The notes beneath the pieces were generated by a model. The model did not search any database. It was not told the origin of the DNA and saw nothing but the letters and a program-made list of their open reading frames with translations. Below are positions 52,607-61,771 of a DNA stretch of 64,000 nucleotides, piece by piece; the first letter of the stretch is position 1; each line of letters starts with the position of its first letter. A program made the translations under genes and the position numbers. Location of the stretch: positions 1-64,000 of the forward strand of contig JAOARQ010000050.1 of NCBI GenBank assembly GCA_025210455.1, given 5' to 3'. Source of the DNA: Pelagimonas sp. GTDB taxonomy: Bacteria; Pseudomonadota; Alphaproteobacteria; Rhodobacterales; Rhodobacteraceae.

Positions 52607-54226
52607 ATGACCAATGACGTTTTGTTAACTGTAAAAGACCTCGTCATACAGGCGCAGGGCGAAGATGGACCCAAGACGCTGATCGACGGTCTGGATCTGA
52701 CGTTGAAACGTGGCGAGGTTCTGGGGCTGATCGGGGAATCCGGGGCGGGGAAATCCACCATCGGACTGGGAACCATGGGTTTTACGCGCGATGGGTGCCA
52801 GTTCGCGGGTGGGTCCGTGACCTTTGATGGGATTGAGCTGACAAAAGCGAGCGCAAAAGTCAGGCGCGGTTTGCGCTCAACCCGGATCGCTTATGTGGCC
52901 CAGTCTGCCGCCGCGAGCTTTAATCCCGCCTATTCTCTGATCCGGCAGTATTCTGAGTTTCCGGTTCTGGCGGCGGGTCGCAACCGCAAAGATGTGGAAC
53001 AAGAAGCGATCGAAGCCTACCGCCGGATGCATCTGCCCAACCCGGATGAAATCGGCTTTCGCTATCCGCATCAGGTGTCGGGCGGTCAGTTACAGCGGGC
53101 CATGACAGCCATGGCGATGGGGTGTCAGCCGGATCTGATCATCTTTGACGAGCCAACGACGGCGCTTGATGTGACGACCCAGATCGAAGTGCTGGAGGCC
53201 ATCCGCGAGGCGGTGCGTGAATTTGGTACTGCTGCGATCTATATCACACACGATCTGGCTGTGGTGTCACAGATGGCCGACCGCATTATGGTGTTGCGAC
53301 ATGGCAGTCTGGTTGAAGAGGCGCCCACACAGGAGATGATGAGCGACCCGAAAGAGGACTACACGAAATCGCTCTGGGCGGTGCGCTCTTTTCGGGCTCC
53401 GGCCAAAGCGGCCCCCGGCAAAGAAGAGGTTCCGCTGATTTCGCTGCAAAACGTCAATGCCCGCTATGGCCCCAGTGGTCCGGATGTGCTGCAGGATGTG
53501 AGCTTTGATCTGTATAAGGGGCGCACCATGGCCATCGTGGGAGAGAGCGGTTCTGGCAAGACCACATCGGCCAGATGTGCAATGGGCCTGCTGCCCCGGC
53601 GATCAGGGGATGTGCAGATGCACGGCGTGTCTTTGCCGCCTGACTACGGCAAACGCAGTCGGGATCAGCTGCAGGCAATGCAGATCATTTACCAGATGGC
53701 TGATACTGCGCTGAACCCAAAGCAAAAGATCAGTGATATCATCGGACGTCCGGTTTCCTTCTATGCAGGGCTGCGGGGCAAAGCCCGGACAGAGCGCGTG
53801 CGTGATCTGCTGAACGCCATTGATCTGGATCCGAATGTTTACTTCGACCGCTACCCTGGTGAACTGTCAGGTGGGCAGAAACAGCGGATCGGCATTGCGC
53901 GCGCCTTGGCGGCGGACCCTCAGGTGATCATCTGCGATGAGGTGACCAGCGCCCTGGATCAACTGGTGGCAGAGGGTATTTTGCGTCTGCTCGTCAAGCT
54001 GCAAGAGCAGTTGCATCTGTCTTACATGTTCATCACCCATGACATCGCAACCGTCGAAGCCATCGCGGATGATGTGGTGGTGATGCAAAAGGGCAGGGTG
54101 GTCGAGGCCGGCGCCAAAGAACAGATCATGGCCCCGCCACATGCGGCTTATACCGAGTTGCTGCTGTCCTCGGTTCCGGAAATGGATCCGGGCTGGTTGG
54201 ACCGGGTGGTGCAGGCGCGTTCTTGA
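52607..54226 (+). CDS. Fused double ABC ATPase (DppD-DppF type)
   Basis: 539 residues holding two complete nucleotide-binding domains. The first has Walker A GESGAGKST (about 38-46), signature VSGGQLQR (about 153-160) and Walker B LIIFDEPTTALDV. The second has GESGSGKTT (about 312-320), LSGGQKQR (about 420-427) and VIICDEVTSALDQ. It powers the transporter encoded by the three preceding genes, which are in direct sequence on the same strand. Fusion of the two ATPases is common in roseobacter peptide-type transporters. Confidence 0.93.
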   Translation: MTNDVLLTVKDLVIQAQGEDGPKTLIDGLDLTLKRGEVLGLIGESGAGKSTIGLGTMGFTRDGCQFAGGSVTFDGIELTKASAKVRRGLRSTRIAYVAQSAAASFNPAYSLIRQYSEFPVLAAGRNRKDVEQEAIEAYRRMHLPNPDEIGFRYPHQVSGGQLQRAMTAMAMGCQPDLIIFDEPTTALDVTTQIEVLEAIREAVREFGTAAIYITHDLAVVSQMADRIMVLRHGSLVEEAPTQEMMSDPKEDYTKSLWAVRSFRAPAKAAPGKEEVPLISLQNVNARYGPSGPDVLQDVSFDLYKGRTMAIVGESGSGKTTSARCAMGLLPRRSGDVQMHGVSLPPDYGKRSRDQLQAMQIIYQMADTALNPKQKISDIIGRPVSFYAGLRGKARTERVRDLLNAIDLDPNVYFDRYPGELSGGQKQRIGIARALAADPQVIICDEVTSALDQLVAEGILRLLVKLQEQLHLSYMFITHDIATVEAIADDVVVMQKGRVVEAGAKEQIMAPPHAAYTELLLSSVPEMDPGWLDRVVQARS

Positions 54227-54309
54227 GTGAATTTTTTTCGCCAAAAAGCGCTTTTAATGAAATTGCTCTAATCCATTGCCCTTTCTAGGCTGTCCGAAAC
54301 AGGGAGACT

Positions 54310-55818
54310 ATGAGGGCGCTGATGCGGCGATCACGTAAGAACCGGGGCGGGTCATCCCCCGCCTCAACAGCAACCCCCCCGCCCGTGGGCGGGCGGTTTA
54401 TGCCTCTGACAGAGGTTCAGGCTGACCAGATAATCAGCACCGCCTTTGAGATCCTTGAGCGGATTGGCGTTGCGAATGCACCAAAGGAAATTCGCAAGCT
54501 TGCGCTTGAAAATGGCGCGCAGGAACGGACAGACGGGCGGATCACCTTTCCCCGTGCGCTGGCAGAGGATCTGATCGCGAAATCCTGCAAACGGGTTGAA
54601 TTGCCGGGGTTCAAGCGTGAACGTGGGATCCAAGTGGGCGGCGGCCGGGTTCATATCGGCACGGGCGGTGCGGCTGTGCAGGTCCTTGAAGCCGAAACCC
54701 AGACATTTCGCGATTCAACGTTGCAGGATCTCTATGAGCTGATGCGGATCGTTGATGCCTGTGACAGTGTGCACTATTCGCTGCGCCCTGCCGTGGCGCG
54801 TGATCTGGAAGACCCGCTGACACTGGACATCAATACCGCTTTTGCCGCAATGAAAGCGACGTCCAAGCCCATTGGAACCAGTTTTTTTGAGCCGGACAAT
54901 GTGCAGCCCGTAGTTAAGATGTTTGATCATGCTTTGGGCGGTGAAGGGGCATTTCGGGCGCAGCCGTTCTGCTTTGCGTCGATCTGCCATGTCGTGCCAC
55001 CTCTGACCTTGGCTGAAGAGGCCTGTGGCGTGATGTTCGAATGTGTCCGTCTGGGCATGCCTTTGCAGATCTGTTCCGCAGCACAGGCCGGGGCCACCAG
55101 CCCGGCGGCGCTGGCAGGGGCACTGGCGCAGGGTTTGGCGGAATCTCTGGCGGGTCTGTTGCTGGTCAACATGATGCAACCGGGCTTTCCCTGTATTTTG
55201 GCGTTCCTTCCCTTTATTTCCGACCTGCGCACAGGGGCGATGACAGGTGGTTCGGGCGAGGCTGCCGTGGCCAATGCTGCCGCAGCGCAGTTGTTGCTGA
55301 AGATGGGCCTGCCTTCCACTGTGTCCGCAGGCATGACCGATGCCAAAACCGCCGATGCGCAATCAGGGTATGAAAAGGGCTATACCATCGCGCTGGCGGC
55401 ACAGGCCGGGGCGGATATGATTAACCTCAGCGTCGGGATGCTGGGATCGATCATGGCCGCCAGCAAAGAGGCACTGGTGATCGACAATGACATGTGCGGC
55501 GCAATTTTGCGATCTGTGCGCGGGGTCGAGATGTTCGATGGGGCGATTGATCTGGACATGATTGAAGAGGTTGTGACCGGCGAAGGCCATTTCCTTGGTA
55601 CGTCCCAAACCCTGGATCTGATGACCAAGGAATATGTTTATCCGACCCTCGGCGATCGTCAGAGCGTCAATGACTGGCTCGAAAGTGGTGCCAGAACGGT
55701 CTGGGACCGCGCCGTCACCAAGGTCGCAGAGATTCAGGCACAGCCTGCCCCGGATCACCTGCCAAAAGACATCGAAGAGGCCATTCGCGCCCGTCTGCCT
55801 ATCATGCTGAAAGACTGA
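54310..55818 (+). CDS. MttB-family (trimethylamine methyltransferase-like) protein, module B
   Basis: 502 residues, paralogous to the protein at 29175. Shared segments are HIGTGGAAVQVLEAETQTFRDSTLQDLYELMRIVD (about 117-151), ICHVVPPLTLAEEACG, and SAAQAGATSPAALAGALAQGLAESLAGLL (about 258-286). It has a basic, low-complexity N-terminus (RRSRKNRGGS) and no in-frame TAG codon. It would take a methyl group from a quaternary amine imported by the preceding ABC transporter. As in module A, no corrinoid protein is encoded nearby. The FAD-GcvT gene follows after three bases. Confidence 0.88.
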   Translation: MRALMRRSRKNRGGSSPASTATPPPVGGRFMPLTEVQADQIISTAFEILERIGVANAPKEIRKLALENGAQERTDGRITFPRALAEDLIAKSCKRVELPGFKRERGIQVGGGRVHIGTGGAAVQVLEAETQTFRDSTLQDLYELMRIVDACDSVHYSLRPAVARDLEDPLTLDINTAFAAMKATSKPIGTSFFEPDNVQPVVKMFDHALGGEGAFRAQPFCFASICHVVPPLTLAEEACGVMFECVRLGMPLQICSAAQAGATSPAALAGALAQGLAESLAGLLLVNMMQPGFPCILAFLPFISDLRTGAMTGGSGEAAVANAAAAQLLLKMGLPSTVSAGMTDAKTADAQSGYEKGYTIALAAQAGADMINLSVGMLGSIMAASKEALVIDNDMCGAILRSVRGVEMFDGAIDLDMIEEVVTGEGHFLGTSQTLDLMTKEYVYPTLGDRQSVNDWLESGARTVWDRAVTKVAEIQAQPAPDHLPKDIEEAIRARLPIMLKD

Positions 55819-55821
55819 CCC

Positions 55822-58236
55822 ATGAAGACACAAGCCAAAGTCGTGATCATTGGTGGGGGCGCGGTTGGCGTCTCGACGCTCTATCACCTTGCTAAGGCGG
55901 GTGTGACCGACACTCTGCTGATCGAAAAGAACGAACTGACCTCGGGTTCGACCTGGCATGCGGCGGGCAATATTCCGACCTATGCCAACAGCTGGGGTGG
56001 GATGCGTGCGGGTAATTATGCCTGGCGGCTGTACAAGGATCTTGCCGAAGAGGCCGATTACCCCATCACCTATCGTCACACTGGCGCATTCTGGCCCGCG
56101 CATACGCAGGAACGGATGGATTTCTTTCACCATCTGGTGGGGATCTCAAAGGGGTTGGGCTATGACATGCGGATGCTCGCACCCTCTGAGATGGATGAGA
56201 TGCATCCCTATTTCAGCTCGGGTGACAGCATCATTGGCGGCATCTACGATCCCTATGAGGGCGACGTTGATCCCAGCCAGCTGACGCAGGCGCTGGCCAA
56301 AGGCGCACGGGATCTGGGGGCACAGATCGCGCGCTTTACCCAGGTGACCGGTATTAACCGCCGTCCGTCAGGTGAATGGGAGGTGCTTACAGACAAGGGC
56401 AATGTTCTGTGTGATGTGGTGATCAACGCCAGCGGCTATTATGGTCGTGTCGTGGGGGAAATGGTGGGGCAGAAACTGCCGGTTGTGACGCTGGAACACC
56501 AATATCTCGTCACCGATAGTCTGGCGGAGTTAGAGGCTAACCCCGATAACTTCCCGCTCGTGCGTGATCCGGACATTATGTATTATCTGCGCCGCGAACG
56601 GAACGGGTTGCTCTTGGGGTCTTATGGGCACGAAGGCCGCCCTGCGTGGCTGGATGGCATGCCGGATTGCTTTGCCAACCAGCTTTATCCCGATAGCGTC
56701 GATGACATTGCTGAAATCCTGGAAGCTGCGCTGGAACATGTGACACTGTTGGGCGAAGCGGGTGTGAGCCGTTTTGTGAATGGCCCGATCCCCTACAGCC
56801 CCGATGGTGCGCCGCTTTGTGGCCCGGCCTTTGGGCTACCGAACTTTTATCATGCCTGCTGTTTCCCCGTGGGCATTACCCATTCGGCAGCCGCAGCCAA
56901 GACCCTCACCGAATGGATCACTGAGGGTGAGCCCGAATGGGATATGTCCATGTGGGATCCACGTCGCTTTGGAGACTGGGCAACATTTGACTATACCGCC
57001 AAACGCGCCAGCGAGCTGTATGAGAACCAATACTCCATTCCTTACCCCCACCGCCTCTGGAAATCTGCGCGGCCGGTTCAGACCACGCCCCTCTACGACA
57101 CGCTCAAATCCAAGGGCGCGGTGTTTGGACAGGTCGCAGGCTGGGAGCGGGCGTTTTGGTTTGAAACCGAAGAGATCAAAGACGATGGCGCGCTGAGCTT
57201 TCATCACGAGGTCTGGCATGACGCGGTCGCCGCTGAGTGTCAGGGCGTGCGCGACACTGTAGGTGTGATGGATCATGGTGGTTTCACCCGCTATGAGGTA
57301 GAGGGCGACGGCGCGACCGAGTTCCTCAACCACGTGTTCTGTGGTGCGATGCCTAGCGTGGGCCGGGTCAAGCTGTCTTATATGCTGACCCCGAAAGGCA
57401 AAATCTGGTCAGAGGCGACAATCGCCCGTCTGGACGAAAACAAATATCTTCTGTGCGGTCCAACGCTTGCGGATCAGCGCGATTTCGACTGGATGTCCCA
57501 GTTTCTGCCTGAAAGCGGGGTGCGCCTGAAACGCGGCTCTGATTTTGATGCGGCTTTGATGGTGATGGGGCCAAAATCGCGCGACGTGCTGCAACCGCTG
57601 ACTTCAGACGATCTGTCCAGGGAAAACGCCCCGTGGATGTCCGTGCGTGAAATCACCATCGCGGGCGCACCGGTGATTGCGCTTCGGGTGTCATATGTCG
57701 GCGAACTGGGCTGGGAGCTGCATCTGCGCAGCGAAGATCTGGTCACGGTTTACGATGCCATCATGGCACAGGGCGTTGATAAAGGCATGGTTGAGTTCGG
57801 TTCATACGCGCTGAATGCGATGCGTCTGGAAAAGGGCTATCACGGCTGGGGTGCGGATTTCGGGATCGAATACACCGCCTTTGACGCTGGTCTGGATCGC
57901 TTTGTCAGCAAAAAGAAAGACAGCTTTGTGGGCCGTGATGCCTTTGTTGCGCAGACGGATCAGCCAAAGGGATATCACTTCACCGCCTTTGAACTGGAAG
58001 GCCACGGGGCCGATGCCCTGTCGTCTGATCCCATCTGCAAAGATGGCAAACCCGTGGGCTATGTCAGTTCGGGCGGTACAGGTTTCCGTATTGGTAAACG
58101 AATTGCGCTTGGCTATCTGACTGTTCCGTCTGCCCCCGGCGATACGTTTGAGATCGAAGTGCTTGGTCAGCCCGTGAAGGCCACGGTTGCCACGCTGCCT
58201 TTCTATGACCCAGAAAACGACCGCCTGAGAGGATAA
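55822..58236 (+). CDS. FAD-GcvT demethylase, type 2, module B
   Basis: 804 residues. The FAD site is IIGGGAVGVSTLYHLAKAG (9-27) and the covalent-FAD motif is LTSGSTWHAAGN (H46), as in the protein at 34398. The linker carries YSIPYPHRLWKSARPVQTT (about 410-428). The GcvT domain shows VKLSYMLTPKGKIWSEATIARLDENKY (about 515-541) and VSYVGELGWELHLRSEDL. The expected reaction is oxidative N-demethylation of a tertiary or secondary amine with transfer of the one-carbon unit to tetrahydrofolate. It is followed four bases later by a type 1 partner, so module B has the same pair as module A but in reverse order. Confidence 0.9.
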   Translation: MKTQAKVVIIGGGAVGVSTLYHLAKAGVTDTLLIEKNELTSGSTWHAAGNIPTYANSWGGMRAGNYAWRLYKDLAEEADYPITYRHTGAFWPAHTQERMDFFHHLVGISKGLGYDMRMLAPSEMDEMHPYFSSGDSIIGGIYDPYEGDVDPSQLTQALAKGARDLGAQIARFTQVTGINRRPSGEWEVLTDKGNVLCDVVINASGYYGRVVGEMVGQKLPVVTLEHQYLVTDSLAELEANPDNFPLVRDPDIMYYLRRERNGLLLGSYGHEGRPAWLDGMPDCFANQLYPDSVDDIAEILEAALEHVTLLGEAGVSRFVNGPIPYSPDGAPLCGPAFGLPNFYHACCFPVGITHSAAAAKTLTEWITEGEPEWDMSMWDPRRFGDWATFDYTAKRASELYENQYSIPYPHRLWKSARPVQTTPLYDTLKSKGAVFGQVAGWERAFWFETEEIKDDGALSFHHEVWHDAVAAECQGVRDTVGVMDHGGFTRYEVEGDGATEFLNHVFCGAMPSVGRVKLSYMLTPKGKIWSEATIARLDENKYLLCGPTLADQRDFDWMSQFLPESGVRLKRGSDFDAALMVMGPKSRDVLQPLTSDDLSRENAPWMSVREITIAGAPVIALRVSYVGELGWELHLRSEDLVTVYDAIMAQGVDKGMVEFGSYALNAMRLEKGYHGWGADFGIEYTAFDAGLDRFVSKKKDSFVGRDAFVAQTDQPKGYHFTAFELEGHGADALSSDPICKDGKPVGYVSSGGTGFRIGKRIALGYLTVPSAPGDTFEIEVLGQPVKATVATLPFYDPENDRLRG

Positions 58237-58240
58237 GCCT

Positions 58241-60655
58241 ATGTCAAAACCTCTTCCCGATGACGTGCAGGTTGCCATTGTTGGCGGCGGGATTGTGGGC
58301 TGTGCCACGGCCTATCATCTGGCTAAGGCGGGGTGGTCGGTTGCTCTGTTTGAGCGCAAGAAACTGACCTCGGGCACCACATGGCACGCTGCCGGGTTGG
58401 TGTCTGAAACGCAGGGTGTGCCTGTAATGTCGGTACTGGCCAAATACGGTCTGGACCTGATGGAGCGCCTTGAGGATGAGACCGGCCAGAACACCGGGTT
58501 CAAGCGCAATGGATCGCTGACTGTCGCATTGACCGATGACCGCATGGCCGAGCTGCGGCGTAAGGTGGATTATGCCCACGGCTGTGGTCTGCGCGCCGAA
58601 GAGATTAGCGCTGCCGAGGCGCAGGCGCGCTGGCCGCTGGTGTCCACCCATGACGCCAAGGGGGCGTTCTGGTTTCCCGGAGACGGTTATACCAATCCCA
58701 TCGACACCACTATGGCGCTGGCCAAAGGCGCGCGCATGAATGGGGCACAGATCTTTGAGAATACCAAAGTTAGCCGTGTGGTGATCGAAGGGGGGCGTGC
58801 CATCGGCGTCGAAACCGAACAGGGGCTGGTGCGGGCCGAGCATGTGGTCAATGCTACGGGCATGTGGGCGCGTGAATTCGGCCTGTCGCATAAGGTGCAG
58901 ATCCCGCTTCATTACACCAATCACTATTATGTGGTGACCGACCCTATTGAAGGGGTTGGTGGCGATCTGCCTGTGTTGCGGGTGATGGATGAATACGCCT
59001 ATTACAAAGAAGATGCGGGCAAGTTGTTGATTGGCTGTTCCGAGCCTAATGCAACCCCATGGCTGCCGGAAAGCGGTCTGCCTGAGAGCTTTGAATTCGA
59101 TGAGCTGCCCTGCGACGAAGAACATCTCTATCCGATCCTTGAGGCCGCGATGGAGCGGGTGCCCGCCCTGGCCGAGAGCGGTATTCGCAAGTTCTTTAAC
59201 GGGCCAGAGTGTTTTACGCCGGATGCAAAACACTATTTTGGGCCGATCACTGACGTGTCGGGGTTATGGGTTGCGGCAGGGTTTAACTCGACCGGTATCC
59301 AGAACGGCCCCGGTGCGGGTAAGGCACTGGCAGAGTGGATCATGTCTGGTCACATGACCATGGATCTGACCGATGTGGACAGCCGCCGCATCGTGCCGGG
59401 GCTGAATTCGCGCAGCTATACCTCTGAAAAGGCGGCTGAAACCCTGTCACACGCCTATGCCATGCACTGGCCATATCTGCGCAAATCTGCGGCACGGGGG
59501 CTGCGGCGCACCCCTTATTACACCCAGCTAAAGGCGGCGGGGGCGCAGTTCGGCAGCGCAAATGGTTGGGAACGCCCCCTTTATTATGGCCGTGAGATGA
59601 CAGACGGTTTCGGACGCGAGCCGTGGTTTGACGACTGGAGGTCTGAGCACGAGGCGCTGCGCAGTGATCTGGGTATGATTGACCTGACCTTTGGCCGCTT
59701 TGTCGTGGATGGCCCTGAGGCAGAGGCGCAGATGCAGCGTCTGTGTGGGGCGAATATGGCGGTGTCGGTGGGGGCGCTTGTTTATACGCATATGTTCAAT
59801 GCGCAGGGCGGGATTGAAGCAGATGTAACCATCGCCCGTCTGAGCGAGACGCGGTATCTGGTCATGGCCTCTGCCGGGGCCGAGCCGCAGACCGATTCCT
59901 GGTTGACGACCCAGCTGGCTGGCAGTGGCGTGAGCGTGGTGAATGTTACCTCTTCCGAGGCCACGCTGGCGGTGATGGGGCCCCGGTCGCGGGCGTTTTT
60001 GCAAAAGCTTTGTGATGTGGATCTGTCCAGCGATGCCTTTCCCTTTGGTCGCTGGCAAGACATGCATATCGGCCACGCACCAGTCCGGGCGCAGCGCATC
60101 ACCTATGTCGGAGAGCTTGGGTGGGAGTTGCATGTGCCCACCGAGTTTGCGCAACAGGTCTTTGAAACCGTTGTGGCCGCACCTGATGCCCCGCGTCTGT
60201 GTGGTGGAATGGCAGTCGACAGCTGTCGGATTGAAAAGGGGTTCCGTCACTGGGGGCATGATATCGGCCCCTTTGACGGACCGGTGGAAAGTGGGCTGAG
60301 TTTCGCCTGCGATTTCGCAACGGACTTTACGGGTAAGGCTGCCATTGAAGCGCAAAAAACGAAGGGCGCGGAAAGCAGGCTGTTGCTGTTCAGGCTGGAA
60401 GATCCAGAGGCGCTGGTGTTTGGCAAAGAGCCGGTGCTGCGGGATGGAGAGATCGTTGGGCGTTTGACTTCGGCGAGCTATGGCTGGACTGCGGGTGGCG
60501 CCATCGGCATGGGGTATGTGACTCGTCCCGAGGGGATGTCACTAAAAGAACTTGAAGCGGCTTCTTATCACATCACCGTTGAAGGCAAAGCGGTACAGGC
60601 CACTGCCAGTGTCAAGGCGCTGCATGATCCGGGCAATAGCAGGATGCGGGGATAA
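58241..60655 (+). CDS. FAD-GcvT demethylase, type 1, module B
   Basis: 804 residues. It has AIVGGGIVGCATAYHLAKAG (12-31), covalent-FAD motif LTSGTTWHAAGL (H49) as in the protein at 32002, a FAD-domain end FNSTGIQNGPGAGKALAEWI (about 348-367), and GcvT segments VGALVYTHMFNAQGGIEADVTIARL (about 507-531) and ITYVGELGWELHVPTEF. It probably works in sequence or complex with the preceding type 2 protein. A hairpin ends the transcript 22 bases after the stop codon. Confidence 0.9.
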   Translation: MSKPLPDDVQVAIVGGGIVGCATAYHLAKAGWSVALFERKKLTSGTTWHAAGLVSETQGVPVMSVLAKYGLDLMERLEDETGQNTGFKRNGSLTVALTDDRMAELRRKVDYAHGCGLRAEEISAAEAQARWPLVSTHDAKGAFWFPGDGYTNPIDTTMALAKGARMNGAQIFENTKVSRVVIEGGRAIGVETEQGLVRAEHVVNATGMWAREFGLSHKVQIPLHYTNHYYVVTDPIEGVGGDLPVLRVMDEYAYYKEDAGKLLIGCSEPNATPWLPESGLPESFEFDELPCDEEHLYPILEAAMERVPALAESGIRKFFNGPECFTPDAKHYFGPITDVSGLWVAAGFNSTGIQNGPGAGKALAEWIMSGHMTMDLTDVDSRRIVPGLNSRSYTSEKAAETLSHAYAMHWPYLRKSAARGLRRTPYYTQLKAAGAQFGSANGWERPLYYGREMTDGFGREPWFDDWRSEHEALRSDLGMIDLTFGRFVVDGPEAEAQMQRLCGANMAVSVGALVYTHMFNAQGGIEADVTIARLSETRYLVMASAGAEPQTDSWLTTQLAGSGVSVVNVTSSEATLAVMGPRSRAFLQKLCDVDLSSDAFPFGRWQDMHIGHAPVRAQRITYVGELGWELHVPTEFAQQVFETVVAAPDAPRLCGGMAVDSCRIEKGFRHWGHDIGPFDGPVESGLSFACDFATDFTGKAAIEAQKTKGAESRLLLFRLEDPEALVFGKEPVLRDGEIVGRLTSASYGWTAGGAIGMGYVTRPEGMSLKELEAASYHITVEGKAVQATASVKALHDPGNSRMRG

Positions 60656-60676
60656 GGCGCGTTTTAGCACTTTGAA

Positions 60677-60700
60677 CCAAGCGCTCGTTCAAGCGCTTGG
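60677..60700. terminator. Hairpin between convergent FAD-GcvT and LysR genes
   Basis: CCAAGCGCT (60677-60685) and AGCGCTTGG (60692-60700) form a perfect 9-bp stem with a six-base loop between two convergent genes. It may serve both. No clear T-run on either side. Confidence 0.55.
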
Positions 60701-60740
60701 AACCTGTTGAGCAAGTCCGACTGGACGGGCTTGCCTGCCC

Positions 60741-61667
60741 CTAGCAAATGTGCAGCCCACCATCTGGCAGGGCGCACCATTCGGCCAGCAATGTGGCGAC
60801 CTGATGAATCGGGTCTTCTTCATCGACATCTTCATTTCGCAGGACTGCGCACCAGGGCACCGAAATGCCCTGCTCTGTCACATTTGCGCCCACGATCCGC
60901 TCTTCTGCCAAAGCTGACTGCAAGGCCCAGCTCGACAATACACTGGTTCCCAGATCCGAGGCCACAAGCTCGACAATTGCTTCGGGCAGTTCAACGGTCG
61001 CCGCCCACTTCGGATAGCTGTCCGTTGGACGGAACAGCAGCGCAAATTCGCGATCAGGTTCTGGCACCTTTGTGTAAGTGATAAACTGTTCCCCCTCAAT
61101 GTCCTGCCCCTCGACAAAACTGCGGCCTGCCAGCCGATGGGTGGGCGACATGATATACAGGAGCGGATCTTCAAACAGAGGTAGAGTGGTCAGCCCGGGT
61201 TGCGCCACCTCGCCAGAGACAACAGCAATGTCAATGTTGCGATTCAGAACCCCTGTCAGCGGGTCGCTGCGTGCTCCGGCCATAATCTGCAGATCGATTC
61301 CGTCTGTCCGTGCTTTCATGAATTTGATAAAAGCAGGCAGCCAGCGATAGTTGCTGTAGGCCTCTACTGACAGGCGAACCACGTGCAAAATGCCGGCATT
61401 CATTCGCCTCACATCCTCTTCTGCGCGGCTCAGATCATGAAGGATACGTTCGGCAACCACCGCCAGATATTCGGCAGCAGGTGTCAGGCGTAACCTCTTG
61501 TGCATACGCGTAAAAAGAGGAACATCCAGTCGTCTTTCAGCCTCTTTGAGACGATGCGACAATGCCGAAGGTGTCACCCCCAGTTTTTCAGCCGCATCCG
61601 TGATGCGCCCGGTTTCGATGATGGCCTGGATCAGTTGCAGGTGCCGGAGGTCGAGCAGTGGTTTCAT
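60741..61667 (-). CDS. LysR-family regulator (MetR-like), divergent from the module B aminotransferase
   Basis: 308 residues. The N-terminal helix-turn-helix is LRHLQLIQAIIETGRITDAAEKLGVTPSALSHRLKEAERRL (about 8-48); the effector domain begins near residue 90 (VVRLSVEAYSNYRWLPAFI). The form resembles MetR-type LysR proteins. It is divergent from the aminotransferase gene at 61772 (about 104 bases between starts) and so probably controls the aminotransferase and aldehyde dehydrogenase pair. Confidence 0.9.
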   Translation of the reverse strand: MKPLLDLRHLQLIQAIIETGRITDAAEKLGVTPSALSHRLKEAERRLDVPLFTRMHKRLRLTPAAEYLAVVAERILHDLSRAEEDVRRMNAGILHVVRLSVEAYSNYRWLPAFIKFMKARTDGIDLQIMAGARSDPLTGVLNRNIDIAVVSGEVAQPGLTTLPLFEDPLLYIMSPTHRLAGRSFVEGQDIEGEQFITYTKVPEPDREFALLFRPTDSYPKWAATVELPEAIVELVASDLGTSVLSSWALQSALAEERIVGANVTEQGISVPWCAVLRNEDVDEEDPIHQVATLLAEWCALPDGGLHIC

Positions 61668-61771
61668 TTTTTAGCCTGAGAGAAATTCAACAAAGTAAGA
61701 AAAATTCGAGATTGGAATTCAGTCAAGATGAATGTGAAATCCAGCGAAAGAAAATTCACTGGAGCCCCGAA

